Assembly (NCBI GenBank): GCA_001839685.1
Contig: MLAK01001315.1
Location: 120,994 to 143,032 of the forward strand
DNA length: 22,039 nucleotides
Reading direction: 5' to 3'
Origin: Tritrichomonas foetus
Lineage: Eukaryota > Parabasalia > Tritrichomonadida > Tritrichomonadidae
Below, one piece after another: positions 1 through 8,339 of the stretch. The translations under genes and the position numbers were made by a program. The notes under the pieces are model-generated. The model searched no databases and had not been told where the DNA came from. It saw only the letters and a program-made list of their open reading frames with translations. Every line of letters begins with the position of its first letter. Positions within the stretch are counted from its first letter, which is position 1.

Positions 1-192
1 CTTATTCACTCTTTTCTTATTCACTCTTTTCTTATTCACTCTTTTCTTATTCACTCTTTTCTTATTCACTCTTTTCTTATTCACTCTTTTCTTATTCACT
101 CTTTTCTTATTCACTCTTTTCTTATTCACTCTTTTCTTATTCACTCTTTTCTTATTCACTCTTTACTTATTCACTCTTTTCTTATTCACTCT
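1..192. repeat. 15-bp tandem minisatellite at window edge
   Basis: The unit CTTATTCACTCTTTT repeats head to tail about 12.8 times and begins at the first base, so the array continues outside the window. Copies are identical except for one T-to-A change near 165 and a truncated last unit ending at 192. Because 15 is a multiple of three, the array is open in translation: one plus frame reads Leu-Ile-His-Ser-Phe repeats and ends at a TGA just after 192, and one minus frame reads Lys-Arg-Val-Asn-Lys repeats but has no ATG before a TAG upstream. It could be the 3' end of a gene lying to the left, but I think a non-coding satellite is more likely. Confidence 0.95.
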
Positions 193-574
193 ATTTGATT
201 GATTGTTTTTGACTATCAAATCTACTCCGTTATTGCTCACAGATTCCTATTATTTGAAAAAATTGCATCTTCAAATACCTAACTGTGAAAAACTTGAATA
301 CTTTATTCATTCTCAAAAAAGAATGGAAAAAAATCAGGTATAAAATGATATATAAGGTCATATATATGAATTCACTAGACATAGATATTACTACTCTGAA
401 GGAATTTACTTTTCACACAATGTAACAAAATGTAGAATACGGAATTAATTGTCGACACAAATCAATATCATAACGTTCTAGTTTAAATAGTCTATGTACA
501 AATGGATTTCGTAGTTTTCTATTTTATTATTTACTATTTCCTACATAACCATTCTCAACAATATTGTTACCATA
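193..574. other. AT-rich intergenic stretch, no gene seen
   Basis: This 382-base stretch lies between the minisatellite and the 3' end of the TPR gene. It is AT-rich, has stops in all frames and shows no long repeat. A short palindromic TATATGAATTC-type segment near 360-372 is the only structure I noticed. Confidence 0.6.
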
Positions 575-1636
575 TTATTTACCTCCAGAACCTTTCTCTA
601 GATGAGAATCTGATTTAACGTCATTATTCGTTTCATCTTCATTTGTAGTTTCTTCTTCATTATTTGTTTCTTCTTCATTATTTGTTTCTTCTTCATTATT
701 TGTTTCTTTTGATTCTTCTTCTTCTTCTTCTTCTTCATGTCTTCTGTGAATTTCTTTTTCAAACTCTTCAATTTTTACTTCTAAGTTTTTAATTTCTTGT
801 TCTTTTTCAAGCTTTTGATATAAACTTAAAGCATTATTCCAATAATCTTTTGCTTTGTCCATTTTTTTAGCAAAATAAGCATTATCACCCATTTCAACTA
901 GAACATTAGCCATCTCCTCAGTATCATTTCCTGATTCATTTTCGAGAGATTCTCTCGCAGTTTCATATAAATCTAAAGCATCAATAAATCTCGCACTTAA
1001 TAAAGCAACTCTAGATAACGCAATGTCTCTGCGATATTTTAATCTTTTATTTTCAAGATCACTTGTGGCGATTGGACGAAGAGAAATTTCTGCTTTATTT
1101 AGATAATTCAATGTTTCTGTTTTCTTTTCTGGGTTTCTCATTGCTAAGTAAGCTTCAGCCGTGTTGACTGCTATCATTGCAGATTCTTCAGTTTCCAAGG
1201 AATGTTGTTTTTCCATTTCATGGGCTTTTGACAAGTTCCTAATGGCGGACTGAGGACGCCCAATTGAGTTGTAGTGATACCCAAGATCCTCATGACTTCT
1301 CAAAACTTCTAACGAATTATCTCCATATATGAAACTAGACAATTGCTTTTTTTGAGAAAGAAGCCTTGTTCGTTCATTTAGCCCCAAATTATCACTTTTC
1401 AACATGTCATTAATATCTTGAAGTTTTTCATTAGGTGTTCGAACGTCAAGTGCGTCTGGATTACTTCCGTAATAACGTTCAACAAAAGGCTGTTGCATTT
1501 CTTGAATAATAAGTTTTTTATTTTTATATCGTGCTGCAACTTTTGATAATCGATGACAAGCTGAATCAAGATCTTTCTGCTTCATTTTCATGACATTTGG
1601 CTTAACAATATTTCCTTGAAATTTTCGATCCAACAT
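575..1636 (-). CDS. TPR-repeat protein with acidic C-terminal repeat tail
   Basis: The protein has 353 residues and starts at the ATG at 1634-1636. The N-terminal 100 residues are basic and helical. Residues about 110-275 hold tetratricopeptide-type helix pairs at roughly 110-143, 153-187, 203-234 and 241-275, with typical small/aromatic positions such as HEDLGYHYN, NTAEAYLAM and EMGDNAYF. A charged coiled-coil stretch (276-300) follows, then poly-Glu and a hexapeptide repeat of the TNNEEE type, encoded by an 18-bp DNA repeat at about 645-710. TPR domains act as protein-interaction scaffolds, so this is probably a cytosolic or cytoskeletal adaptor. The arrangement loosely recalls TTC23-like proteins, but I cannot confirm that. 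It is divergent from the coiled-coil gene at 1726, with 89 bases between the start codons. No signal peptide or membrane segment is seen. Confidence 0.8.
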   Translation of the reverse strand: MLDRKFQGNIVKPNVMKMKQKDLDSACHRLSKVAARYKNKKLIIQEMQQPFVERYYGSNPDALDVRTPNEKLQDINDMLKSDNLGLNERTRLLSQKKQLSSFIYGDNSLEVLRSHEDLGYHYNSIGRPQSAIRNLSKAHEMEKQHSLETEESAMIAVNTAEAYLAMRNPEKKTETLNYLNKAEISLRPIATSDLENKRLKYRRDIALSRVALLSARFIDALDLYETARESLENESGNDTEEMANVLVEMGDNAYFAKKMDKAKDYWNNALSLYQKLEKEQEIKNLEVKIEEFEKEIHRRHEEEEEEEESKETNNEEETNNEEETNNEEETTNEDETNNDVKSDSHLEKGSGGK

Positions 1637-1640
1637 GAAA

Positions 1641-1648
1641 TGAAATGA
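1641..1648 (-). promoter_or_regulatory. candidate initiator (Inr) element of the TPR gene
   Basis: On the minus strand the bases read TCATTTCA a few bases before the ATG at 1636. The core matches the trichomonad initiator consensus TCA+1-Y-W-Y, which usually lies within a few tens of bases of the start codon. The motif is short and the region AT-rich, so chance occurrence is possible. Confidence 0.35.
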
Positions 1649-1681
1649 CGTTAAGATATCCTGAATATTTCATATTAGTAC

Positions 1682-1689
1682 TCATTCAA
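1682..1689 (+). promoter_or_regulatory. candidate initiator (Inr) element of the coiled-coil gene
   Basis: The bases TCATTCAA would place the +1 adenine at 1684, 42 bases before the ATG at 1726. The core fits TCA-Y-W-Y. The same octamer stands 39 bases before the hydrolase ATG (9452-9459). Confidence 0.3.
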
Positions 1690-1725
1690 AAAGTTATTGA
1701 TATCTCAAAATTCTGATAAAAAATA

Positions 1726-2532
1726 ATGAACAAAAATAATCAGTGTATGATCATGAGCCACTTGGCAACCGGAGGAAAGAAATCATGCTTCATCCAGCAA
1801 TTAGATGATGACTCGATAAAGAAAATTAATCAAATTATCAACAATGCATCTGATGAAATCGATGATCTTCAAAATCAAATCGAGAAACTCAATTCGCTTT
1901 CAAAAGATCAGAATTCTTCAATCGATGACTTAAAACGGAAACATGAAAACGAAATTTCAAAGTTCAATAATATGTATCGGGAAAAAATGCTTGAAATTGC
2001 TTCAAAACCTGTTCCTAAACAAATTGAATTTGCAAATAAAGCGAAAGATGCAGAAAAACAGAACGACTTCATCAACGCAGATAAATACATGAAAATGTCA
2101 ATTAAAATTGGTGAAGAAACAATCCAGCAAAGAATCAATCAACAGGAAATCATATTTTCAGAAAAATATAACAAAATTCTTCAAAATCATGAAAAAGAAT
2201 TGAATGAAACCCAAAAGCAGTTAAAAATTGGTGACAAAAAAAGTGTCAAATTACTGAATCGTAAACTAAATGAAGCGACATATAAAAGAGACATGAGCTT
2301 ATTAGAAGTGAGAACAGATTATTTAAACACGTGGGGAAAAACTTATCCAAATGATGATAGACATCTCGCTTATGTGCGATTCATGAACTTTTTCGAATCA
2401 ATTCTTCAGGAGAAAGGCATTCAAGTTCCGAAAGCGACTTCTCTATTTGGAAATAAATTAACTACACTAACTGAAAATGAAAAATCTTTCTTAATGTCAC
2501 GCAAGTTTTCTAACAATCAAAGAAACATTTGA
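1726..2532 (+). CDS. coiled-coil protein of unknown function
   Basis: The protein has 268 residues and starts at the first in-frame ATG; other in-frame Met codons follow at residues 8 and 10. After a short N-terminal stretch with two Cys, nearly all of residues 25-200 is charged and helical, rich in Glu, Lys, Asn and Gln with heptad-like Leu/Ile spacing, so a long coiled coil is likely. The C-terminal 70 residues (containing TWGKTYPNDDRH and RFMNFFESIL) look globular and may be the functional part. No catalytic motif, signal peptide or membrane segment is visible. It diverges from the TPR gene over an 89-base spacer, so the two may share a promoter region. I do not recognise the family; a cytoskeletal or scaffold role is only a guess from composition. 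Confidence 0.75.
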   Translation: MNKNNQCMIMSHLATGGKKSCFIQQLDDDSIKKINQIINNASDEIDDLQNQIEKLNSLSKDQNSSIDDLKRKHENEISKFNNMYREKMLEIASKPVPKQIEFANKAKDAEKQNDFINADKYMKMSIKIGEETIQQRINQQEIIFSEKYNKILQNHEKELNETQKQLKIGDKKSVKLLNRKLNEATYKRDMSLLEVRTDYLNTWGKTYPNDDRHLAYVRFMNFFESILQEKGIQVPKATSLFGNKLTTLTENEKSFLMSRKFSNNQRNI

Positions 2533-2936
2533 TGTGGTTATTTGTTTTTTAACTGTTATTATCACTCTCAAGAAAATTTTTGGTGATTTTAACCAAATAA
2601 TTATTACTTAAGAAAATATATACCAATGAAAAAAATCAGCCATGTGATTGAATAAAAATGTTATATATGAATTCATAAATCTTATCTTTGTTATTCATAT
2701 TCTTGATCAAACAATAAAGAATTCTATTGCACAATTCGGCTAAATTAAAATCATTGCTGATTCAAAACAATCAATAATCCAATGTGGTTGCTTTTTTTAT
2801 GAAGATAAGAAAGATAATGATAGAAATAATCATACAAAAAATATTAAAACAATATATATATATATATATATATACATATATATAAAATAAATAAAAAATC
2901 CGTATTTTAAATAAAAGCAATTTTTGCTATTCTGCT
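2533..2936. other. AT-rich convergent intergenic region
   Basis: The stretch separates the 3' ends of a plus-strand and a minus-strand gene. It holds an alternating TA run at about 2852-2885 and no supported gene. Confidence 0.6.
2852..2885. repeat. TA dinucleotide microsatellite
   Basis: An alternating AT tract of about 23 bases is interrupted once by a C near 2875 and then continues as ATATATATA. It is a simple repeat prone to length change. Confidence 0.85.
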
Positions 2937-4745
2937 TCAAATATCAAACACGTCAGATTCAGAATCAGCTCCTTCTATAATAATTCTCTTCTTCCTAAAA
3001 ATAAACGCAACAACCACTAAAATTGCTGACACTCCAGCAACCACACCAATCACAATTCCAATTGTGGCACCAACGCTGATCGAATCTCTTTTATCTTGCT
3101 GGAAATCCAAAGATGGTTCGACTTGTTCACTAATGGCCAGTTTCAAATTCAAAGATGTCATTTTATAGCTATCTATTAATAATTCGGGGTATATATCATC
3201 CTGCCCATTCAAAATTTTCGAATATCCTTCATTCACACATATCAGATCGAAGCTGACAGTTGAAGGTGTAATTGATAATGAAGTAATTTTATTTTTCCAA
3301 TATTCACAATTTAATGTTTTACCTGAAATCACTCTCTTACCAATATCAGAATATACACTTTTTAATAACTGTGAATTAATATCAGAAATCGAAAGCGTAA
3401 TATTTAAAGAAATATTTGTGTTGGCTAAATTTCCAATCAATCCTAAATTAATAAATGGTAAATTTTCATCAGTTCCATTTAAATTAATTTCCATTAGATC
3501 AGCAAATGTGATTCCTCCTCCATCGATTGCTTCTAAACGAGATTTGCCTTTCATTACTAGGTAATTGTTAATTTTTAAGTCTCTAGTTTGAACTGCGGCA
3601 CCATCTTCTATCATTAACGAATGCAAGCGAAGGATATCAAATTGATTATTATAAATACCATAAATATAACGATTATTGGAGATACTATATGGACCGTATT
3701 CATCTTGTAGAGCCATGTCAAACACACTTGTTTCGGGAAGTGGATCGTAAGTAGATGGAACTGTCGGCTTCATTGTCATAGTAGGTGGTTGATATGTTGT
3801 GGGAGTGCTTAAAGTCTCGGAAAAATCAAAAGCTGATTCGCTGCCAAAAGTTGAGAATGAATCTGATGTTGGGGTTGATTCTTCAATTGGCGGAGAAATT
3901 GATTCTGATGTAATAACTTGAACTGGCAAGGTAGGTGTTTCTGATGAAATCAATGTTTCAGTGTCTGTTTCAGTTTCTAATTCAGATTCAGATTCAGTTT
4001 CCAATTTAATTTTTGTTTCAGTTTCTATTTCAGATTCGGTTTCAGTTTCCAATTTAGGTGTTGTTTCAGTTTCTATTTCAGATTCGGTTTCAGTTTCCAA
4101 TTTAGGTGTTGTTTCAGTTTCTATTTCAGATTCAGATTCGGTTTCTAATATAGATTTTGTTTCAGTTTCTAATTCAAGTTCGGTTTCAGTTGATTGTGTT
4201 TCTTCATTTAAAGGGAATTCTGTTTGTGATGAAAAAGAGTCTGTTGAAAGTGACTCCAATTCGTTGCTTACTGAAGTAAAAGTTTCATCAGAACTACTTT
4301 CCGAAGTCTCTGATATTGTATAACACTGAACTGTATATGAAATTGTGCACTCATTCTCTGAATCATCTGTCAGTTCTGCTGTCGTGGATTCCTCCTCTTG
4401 GGAACCAAACGTTTCTGAAGGATATTCACTACCATAGGAAAATGTCTCAGAGTTGGAGTCTTGAAAACCGCTTTCACTTGGACAAAACACAGTTGAAACG
4501 GTTTCACAAATGATGCTGTCGTCTTCAACAAGTTCACTTGATTTCTGTATTTCAGAGAGTGACTCAGACAATTCTGACTCTGTTTCCTCACTTTCGGAGT
4601 CAGTTTGAGAAGATTGAAAATCCATGATAATTGGATTATCTAAAATTGGGTTTTCTTTCCGTCCAATGATTTTTGGTAGTTTTTCCTCGTCATTTTGTAA
4701 CACTTGAATCGTTAGGAAAGGAAAAAGAACGAATATTAAACTCAT
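2937..4745 (-). CDS. type I surface protein with Ser/Thr/Glu-rich repeat region
   Basis: The protein has 602 residues and starts at the ATG at 4743-4745. It opens with a short hydrophobic signal-like segment (about residues 2-16, SLIFVLFPFLTIQVL). Residues about 40-320 are very rich in Ser, Thr and Glu and include a 16-residue repeat (ESEIETETTPKLETET) encoded by near-perfect 48-bp DNA repeats at about 4033-4128, then a Pro/Thr/Ser stalk (about 290-330). Residues about 340-550 form a folded ectodomain with several Asn-X-Ser/Thr sites. A single transmembrane helix (about 556-583) ends in FRKKR, followed by a 19-residue acidic cytoplasmic tail. This is the architecture of a heavily glycosylated, mucin-like surface protein, with the stalk presenting or spacing the extracellular domain. 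Repeat number probably varies between strains. The ectodomain family is not recognised; its short hydrophobic repeats could be beta-helical. Confidence 0.85.
   Translation of the reverse strand: MSLIFVLFPFLTIQVLQNDEEKLPKIIGRKENPILDNPIIMDFQSSQTDSESEETESELSESLSEIQKSSELVEDDSIICETVSTVFCPSESGFQDSNSETFSYGSEYPSETFGSQEEESTTAELTDDSENECTISYTVQCYTISETSESSSDETFTSVSNELESLSTDSFSSQTEFPLNEETQSTETELELETETKSILETESESEIETETTPKLETETESEIETETTPKLETETESEIETETKIKLETESESELETETDTETLISSETPTLPVQVITSESISPPIEESTPTSDSFSTFGSESAFDFSETLSTPTTYQPPTMTMKPTVPSTYDPLPETSVFDMALQDEYGPYSISNNRYIYGIYNNQFDILRLHSLMIEDGAAVQTRDLKINNYLVMKGKSRLEAIDGGGITFADLMEINLNGTDENLPFINLGLIGNLANTNISLNITLSISDINSQLLKSVYSDIGKRVISGKTLNCEYWKNKITSLSITPSTVSFDLICVNEGYSKILNGQDDIYPELLIDSYKMTSLNLKLAISEQVEPSLDFQQDKRDSISVGATIGIVIGVVAGVSAILVVVAFIFRKKRIIIEGADSESDVFDI
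4033..4128 (-). repeat. 48-bp in-frame coding repeat, two close copies
   Basis: Two adjacent, almost identical 48-bp units encode the 16-residue Glu/Thr repeat of the surface protein. Diverged partial copies continue on both sides (about 3960-4190). The period is a multiple of three, so gain or loss of units keeps the frame. Confidence 0.85.
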
Positions 4746-5100
4746 CCTTTCCTACAGAATTGTTCACGAAATTGATGACTTAAACGTTCTAAATTGTATC
4801 GTCCTATTTATATGACATAATTTATTTATCTCAAAAATTCGATCTGACATATAGTTCCACAATTCAATATCCGACCATTTATAGTGTCACTTTTTAGGAC
4901 GATAAAAAAATTGAATAAAAAAGAGACCTCTACTTCAACCTACAAAAGAACTTCTTATTAGATTCTGTTTAGAAACAAAAAATTTCTAAAAATCCAAAAA
5001 AAGAAAAAAAATGTTGTAACAAAAAAAAATGTTGGAAAATCAGAAAGAAATAAAGCATAAATAAAATAGTTTATATATATAGGTTGATTTCATTCATTAA
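4746..5100. other. intergenic region upstream of the surface-protein gene
   Basis: These 355 bases separate two minus-strand genes. They are AT-rich with A-runs at about 4975-5030, including two AATGTTG segments beside A-tracts. No gene or clear promoter motif is seen. Confidence 0.55.
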
Positions 5101-5643
5101 TTAGTTAGGTGGAAGGATTGTAATGAGAAGGGAATAGCTTTTTGATAAAAATGATCTTAAATTGAAATGGAAACTTTTTGAATCACCTCCATCACCTTCT
5201 GAAAGGAACTCAGCACCTCTTGCAAGATTCACCAAAGAAAAAATTGTTGGAATAATTACAAAAATCAAAAAGTCGCCAATAACTTGTAACAAATACTCGC
5301 TGCTGTTGTGATGGTGAACAATCCAAAAAATAAGTGCGCAAACAGCTGAGGCAATTGGAGCGATCGAATTTTTGACTTTAAAGACATCGAAAAATGAGAG
5401 CAAAAAGCTGAGAGTTATTCCCGTTCCAATTATTGAAACGCCACGTAATGGAAGCAACAATCCGAGTGTAGCAATAATGAAAGCGACGATTTTCTTTGAT
5501 GTCATGAAAACAACTCGATTTTCTTCTGCAATCGAAAGCAGAGCTGCAATACCGCAAAATACTGTCGTAATTGTTAATAAAATGAATATGGTTCCACCTA
5601 TTAATACTGTGAAGAAAGTCAATAATGAATCAATAAATCCCAT
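5101..5643 (-). CDS. TEX261/Svp26-like ER-Golgi membrane protein
   Basis: The protein has 180 residues, starts at the ATG at 5641-5643 and is mostly membrane. Hydrophobic segments lie at about 9-35, 50-84 (probably two), 92-110 and 117-141, followed by a polar tail. The first segment runs into AALLSIAEENRVV, resembling the Gly-Leu-Tyr-Tyr-x-Ala/Ser-Glu-x-x-Glu-Glu region of TEX261/Svp26, and a second conserved-looking block is SLVNLARGAEFLSEG near 136-150. Length and topology fit that family (about 200 residues, four membrane spans). Svp26 is a COPII adaptor in the early secretory pathway that helps export Golgi type II membrane proteins from the ER. An Erv46 gene, another early-secretory cargo receptor, lies 12 kb away; that is probably coincidence. 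The alternative is an unrelated four-span protein. Confidence 0.65.
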   Translation of the reverse strand: MGFIDSLLTFFTVLIGGTIFILLTITTVFCGIAALLSIAEENRVVFMTSKKIVAFIIATLGLLLPLRGVSIIGTGITLSFLLSFFDVFKVKNSIAPIASAVCALIFWIVHHHNSSEYLLQVIGDFLIFVIIPTIFSLVNLARGAEFLSEGDGGDSKSFHFNLRSFLSKSYSLLITILPPN

Positions 5644-5962
5644 TTTTATTTGTCTTCGATTATTATCAGAATCGAATTATTATCAAAATGTTTGTATGTC
5701 ATTTTTTATTTTTGCACAATTTCGTTTCAGTCATTTAATTGTGTCAAATAGTAATTAAAAATTAGAAATGTAGCAGCTGTACTTTTTTAAAAAAATGAAC
5801 TTTCAATGGAAATCAATCTTTTTGAATACATTTTTTATTTTTAATAATTCAATATATTCATAGAAATCAATTCTGTTATTCATAACTGTTGAAGTTACTT
5901 TTATCTATAAATATAACCATATTCTGTCAATTTAATCCTCAAAACTCGTTATTTTTCGTGTT
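5644..5962. other. divergent intergenic region
   Basis: About 320 AT-rich bases lie between the divergent starts of the TEX261-like gene and the gene near 5963. Stops occur in all frames. I see no convincing initiator close to either gene. Confidence 0.5.
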
Positions 5963-7612
5963 TTGGAATCCGAACCATCAGTGGCTTTCACTTGGTGGAA
6001 TCAATTGTGCGGTTCAAATGCAGGAGAAACGCCTCCAAATGAATGCCCGTTGACAAGCTCCATGCTTTTTGCGTTGATGAATTTATCTCCATTATTTGTG
6101 ATCGTTTATGAAAATTCAGAAAACGAGGCGATGTTTTGGAACAGATTAATGCAAGTTATCAATTCGCTCACCGGAAAGCTCATAATTCCTTCGCCGATCA
6201 AAAATTTTCCAGATTTTGTAATTTTTTTATACCAAAATCAAGAGTTTTTGCAATTAAAAACACAGAAATTAAAAAGTATTTTTGAAACAGTTAAAGTTTT
6301 TCTCGAATTAGTTCAAAATAAAATCGACGCAAAATTTTTATTATGGAGATTTCCAGAAATCCTTTCTGATCCAATTCTATACATAAATATTTTATACGAG
6401 TTAAACGCAACACGTCACATCATTATGCGCAACTTTACAACAACAACAGGAAACGTTGATTTGCTTTTTGATAGATTAATTCCATTTTTAACAAAAAGTG
6501 CTCCAGTTTCACTAATTGAATTACTTATTTCGATTTTTGTTGAAAAAATTCGATTTATTACGAATCAAACTGATATTGCAAGCTCATTATTTGACCATTT
6601 CATTCAAATATTTCCATCAAATAATATTTCCCTATCAATTTCGGCTTTTAGGGCAGCAACGTTCATTTTCATCCTCACTCGAGGAAGATTTGACCATGAG
6701 CATCATCGAGAATGGTTAAATCAAATAATTGATGCGTCCTATTCAATTTTTCACATTTCTGAACTTGGAATTAATTTTGCGATTGAAAATCGAGTTGATG
6801 GATATACAAAATTACAACTTTGTCAGAAAATAATTGAGCAGCCTATAATAAATCCATATTGTATTTCGTATATCACCAAAATTTTGCTTGGAAGGAAAGT
6901 GAGTGATGGTTATGAAAATTCGAATGATAAAAATAATTCATTGAATGAGAAAAGCAAATCCAATCTGACAAAATGCTTGAATGTAATACAGTTTTTCTTT
7001 GAACTTGGTGTTAAAAATCCTTTCTATAGGCAAATATGTATAAGTAATTTAAAAATTCTGCATGAAAGAGCGATTGATAAGAATTATCAAGTTTGGATAT
7101 TATGTTTTATTCGGAAATCATTTGAATTCGTGGCCCTTTCGCAAATGGCGAATAAATATATCAATAGAAAAGAGAATATATATAATTTCTATAATTCATT
7201 GTATCTTTTGAATATTGAGTATATATCTAAATATTTGTCTGTTTGTTATACCTCTCTACTCAAATCAGGTATTATTTGTCCCCAAAATCTTTTGATAAGA
7301 GATGATGGACTCTATGATCCAGAATTTATAAATACCATTCAACAGCTGACTAAAAAAGCTATAAATTTGAAACAATATTTACAAAATGTCCAAATACCAG
7401 AAAATTTAAAGCCACAAGTTTCCAGTAAACTCGCGGTAAAGGCAAAAACTCTAAATTCACAAAAAAATGTATCATTTTTTAGAAATTCAAAACCACCAAT
7501 TACTTCACCTTCTCCTGGAATTAAAAAGAATGTATCACTTCGAAATAATTCGTTAATGAGACAATCAAAATCAACAAATTTCAAACAATCTCCAAATTGT
7601 TATCGAAAATAA
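5963..7612 (+). CDS. unrecognised helical protein; start codon uncertain
   Basis: The open frame runs from a TAA at 5933 to the TAA at 7610-7612. Coding-like, GC-richer sequence begins abruptly around 5963, where the codon is TTG; the first in-frame ATG is only at 6062 (residue 34). From 5963 the protein has 549 residues, from 6062 it has 516. Either translation starts at 6062, or an ATG has been lost or misread near 5963. The middle is alpha-helical with amphipathic Leu/Ile/Phe-rich segments (e.g. LLWRFPEIL, VSLIELLISIFVEKI), suggestive of a HEAT/armadillo-like solenoid. The last 68 residues (about 482-549) are a basic, Ser/Asn/Lys-rich, probably disordered tail. No catalytic motif, signal peptide or membrane helix is seen. 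I do not recognise the family. Confidence 0.75.
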   Translation: MESEPSVAFTWWNQLCGSNAGETPPNECPLTSSMLFALMNLSPLFVIVYENSENEAMFWNRLMQVINSLTGKLIIPSPIKNFPDFVIFLYQNQEFLQLKTQKLKSIFETVKVFLELVQNKIDAKFLLWRFPEILSDPILYINILYELNATRHIIMRNFTTTTGNVDLLFDRLIPFLTKSAPVSLIELLISIFVEKIRFITNQTDIASSLFDHFIQIFPSNNISLSISAFRAATFIFILTRGRFDHEHHREWLNQIIDASYSIFHISELGINFAIENRVDGYTKLQLCQKIIEQPIINPYCISYITKILLGRKVSDGYENSNDKNNSLNEKSKSNLTKCLNVIQFFFELGVKNPFYRQICISNLKILHERAIDKNYQVWILCFIRKSFEFVALSQMANKYINRKENIYNFYNSLYLLNIEYISKYLSVCYTSLLKSGIICPQNLLIRDDGLYDPEFINTIQQLTKKAINLKQYLQNVQIPENLKPQVSSKLAVKAKTLNSQKNVSFFRNSKPPITSPSPGIKKNVSLRNNSLMRQSKSTNFKQSPNCYRK

Positions 7613-7719
7613 TATTTTTTGTTTTTAAATAAAATAGATTATCGCTTTTACGACATGTTCGTATTTTATCTTTTGTATTTATATCTTTATTTTCATTCTC
7701 AATTAGAAAATAAAATATC

Positions 7720-7775
7720 TATCAATGTCAATACGAATTTCTAATGTTCGATAGGAACTCGTATTGTTGTTGATG
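7720..7775. repeat. imperfect inverted repeat with 11-bp core arms
   Basis: CAATACGAATT (7729-7739) pairs with AACTCGTATTG (7756-7766) with one mismatch, leaving a 16-base loop. Pairing continues less perfectly outward to about 7720 and 7775. The function is unknown. Confidence 0.75.
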
Positions 7776-7966
7776 GAAACATGGTTACATAGTATTTCAA
7801 ACATAAAAAGAGAGAAATAGACTGGATTTCAAGAGAATATCGTAAATTACATATTAAAAAAATAGATTTGAGGCTTCACCTTTTAGTTTGATGGTTCCAT
7901 TAGGTAATTGTGGGTTACAAAAATGGTTAGTGAAGATATTATTATTAAATAAAACCATGATCAATG

Positions 7967-7992
7967 TTCATCATTAACATGTTAATGATGAA
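7967..7992. repeat. 26-bp perfect palindrome without loop
   Basis: The half-site TTCATCATTAACA is followed immediately by its exact reverse complement. A perfect 26-bp palindrome is longer than expected by chance in a window this size, even in AT-rich DNA. It could be a dimeric protein-binding site or a transposon junction. Confidence 0.9.
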
Positions 7993-8000
7993 ATAAAATA

Positions 8001-8059
8001 CTTTTTCAGAATTTTTCAATTTCCACAATTTTAATTATATCAGAATCCTTCTGAAAAAG
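8001..8059. repeat. 11-bp inverted repeat, 37-base spacer
   Basis: CTTTTTCAGAA at 8001-8011 is matched by TTCTGAAAAAG at 8049-8059. It begins nine bases after the 26-bp palindrome. Confidence 0.8.
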
Positions 8060-8331
8060 TTAAAATCGGTGATATTTATCAGTATATAATTTATTCAAAA
8101 AATATTCAATTGAATTTATTTCAAAAACTGGAAAAAAGAGTTTTGTTCCAGCCATATTCACAGAAAAGTTGTATTTACTGATTGATGTGATTGGAAAAAA
8201 CCTTCCAAAACAAGAATATTAGTTTAATCAAAAATTATTAACTTTTAATTAATAGTTTAGGTAAATTAAACAACAATACACAGTTAAATATATCAAATAC
8301 AAATATAGACAAAAATTTGCTAACATTATTG

Positions 8332-8339
8332 GTTTATTT
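8332..8339. repeat. left 8-bp target-site duplication, copy 1
   Basis: GTTTATTT here is repeated exactly at 9400-9407, immediately outside the two ends of the element. Confidence 0.93.

Larger units (their letters stand above)
7613..8331. other. gene-free AT-rich region with inverted repeats
   Basis: These 719 bases lie between the helical-protein gene and the left target duplication of the first transposon. No intact gene is visible. The region contains three inverted repeats, listed separately (7720-7775, 7967-7992, 8001-8059), and may be eroded mobile-element DNA. Confidence 0.6.

Noticed and set aside
1..192. CRISPR array at the left edge
   Set aside because: The units are contiguous 15-mers without spacers, and the genome is eukaryotic.
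3961..4323. 120-residue plus-strand frame of Ser/Val repeats
   Set aside because: It is the antisense shadow of the Glu/Thr repeat of the surface protein and has no other coding support.
5372..5758. 128-residue plus-strand frame opposite the TEX261-like gene
   Set aside because: It is the antisense of a clear multi-span membrane protein and has no domain of its own.
7802..7890. Short plus-strand frame containing REIDWISREYRKLH as a possible integrase/chromodomain remnant
   Set aside because: Only about 30 residues, no start and no supporting neighbours; not distinguishable from chance.
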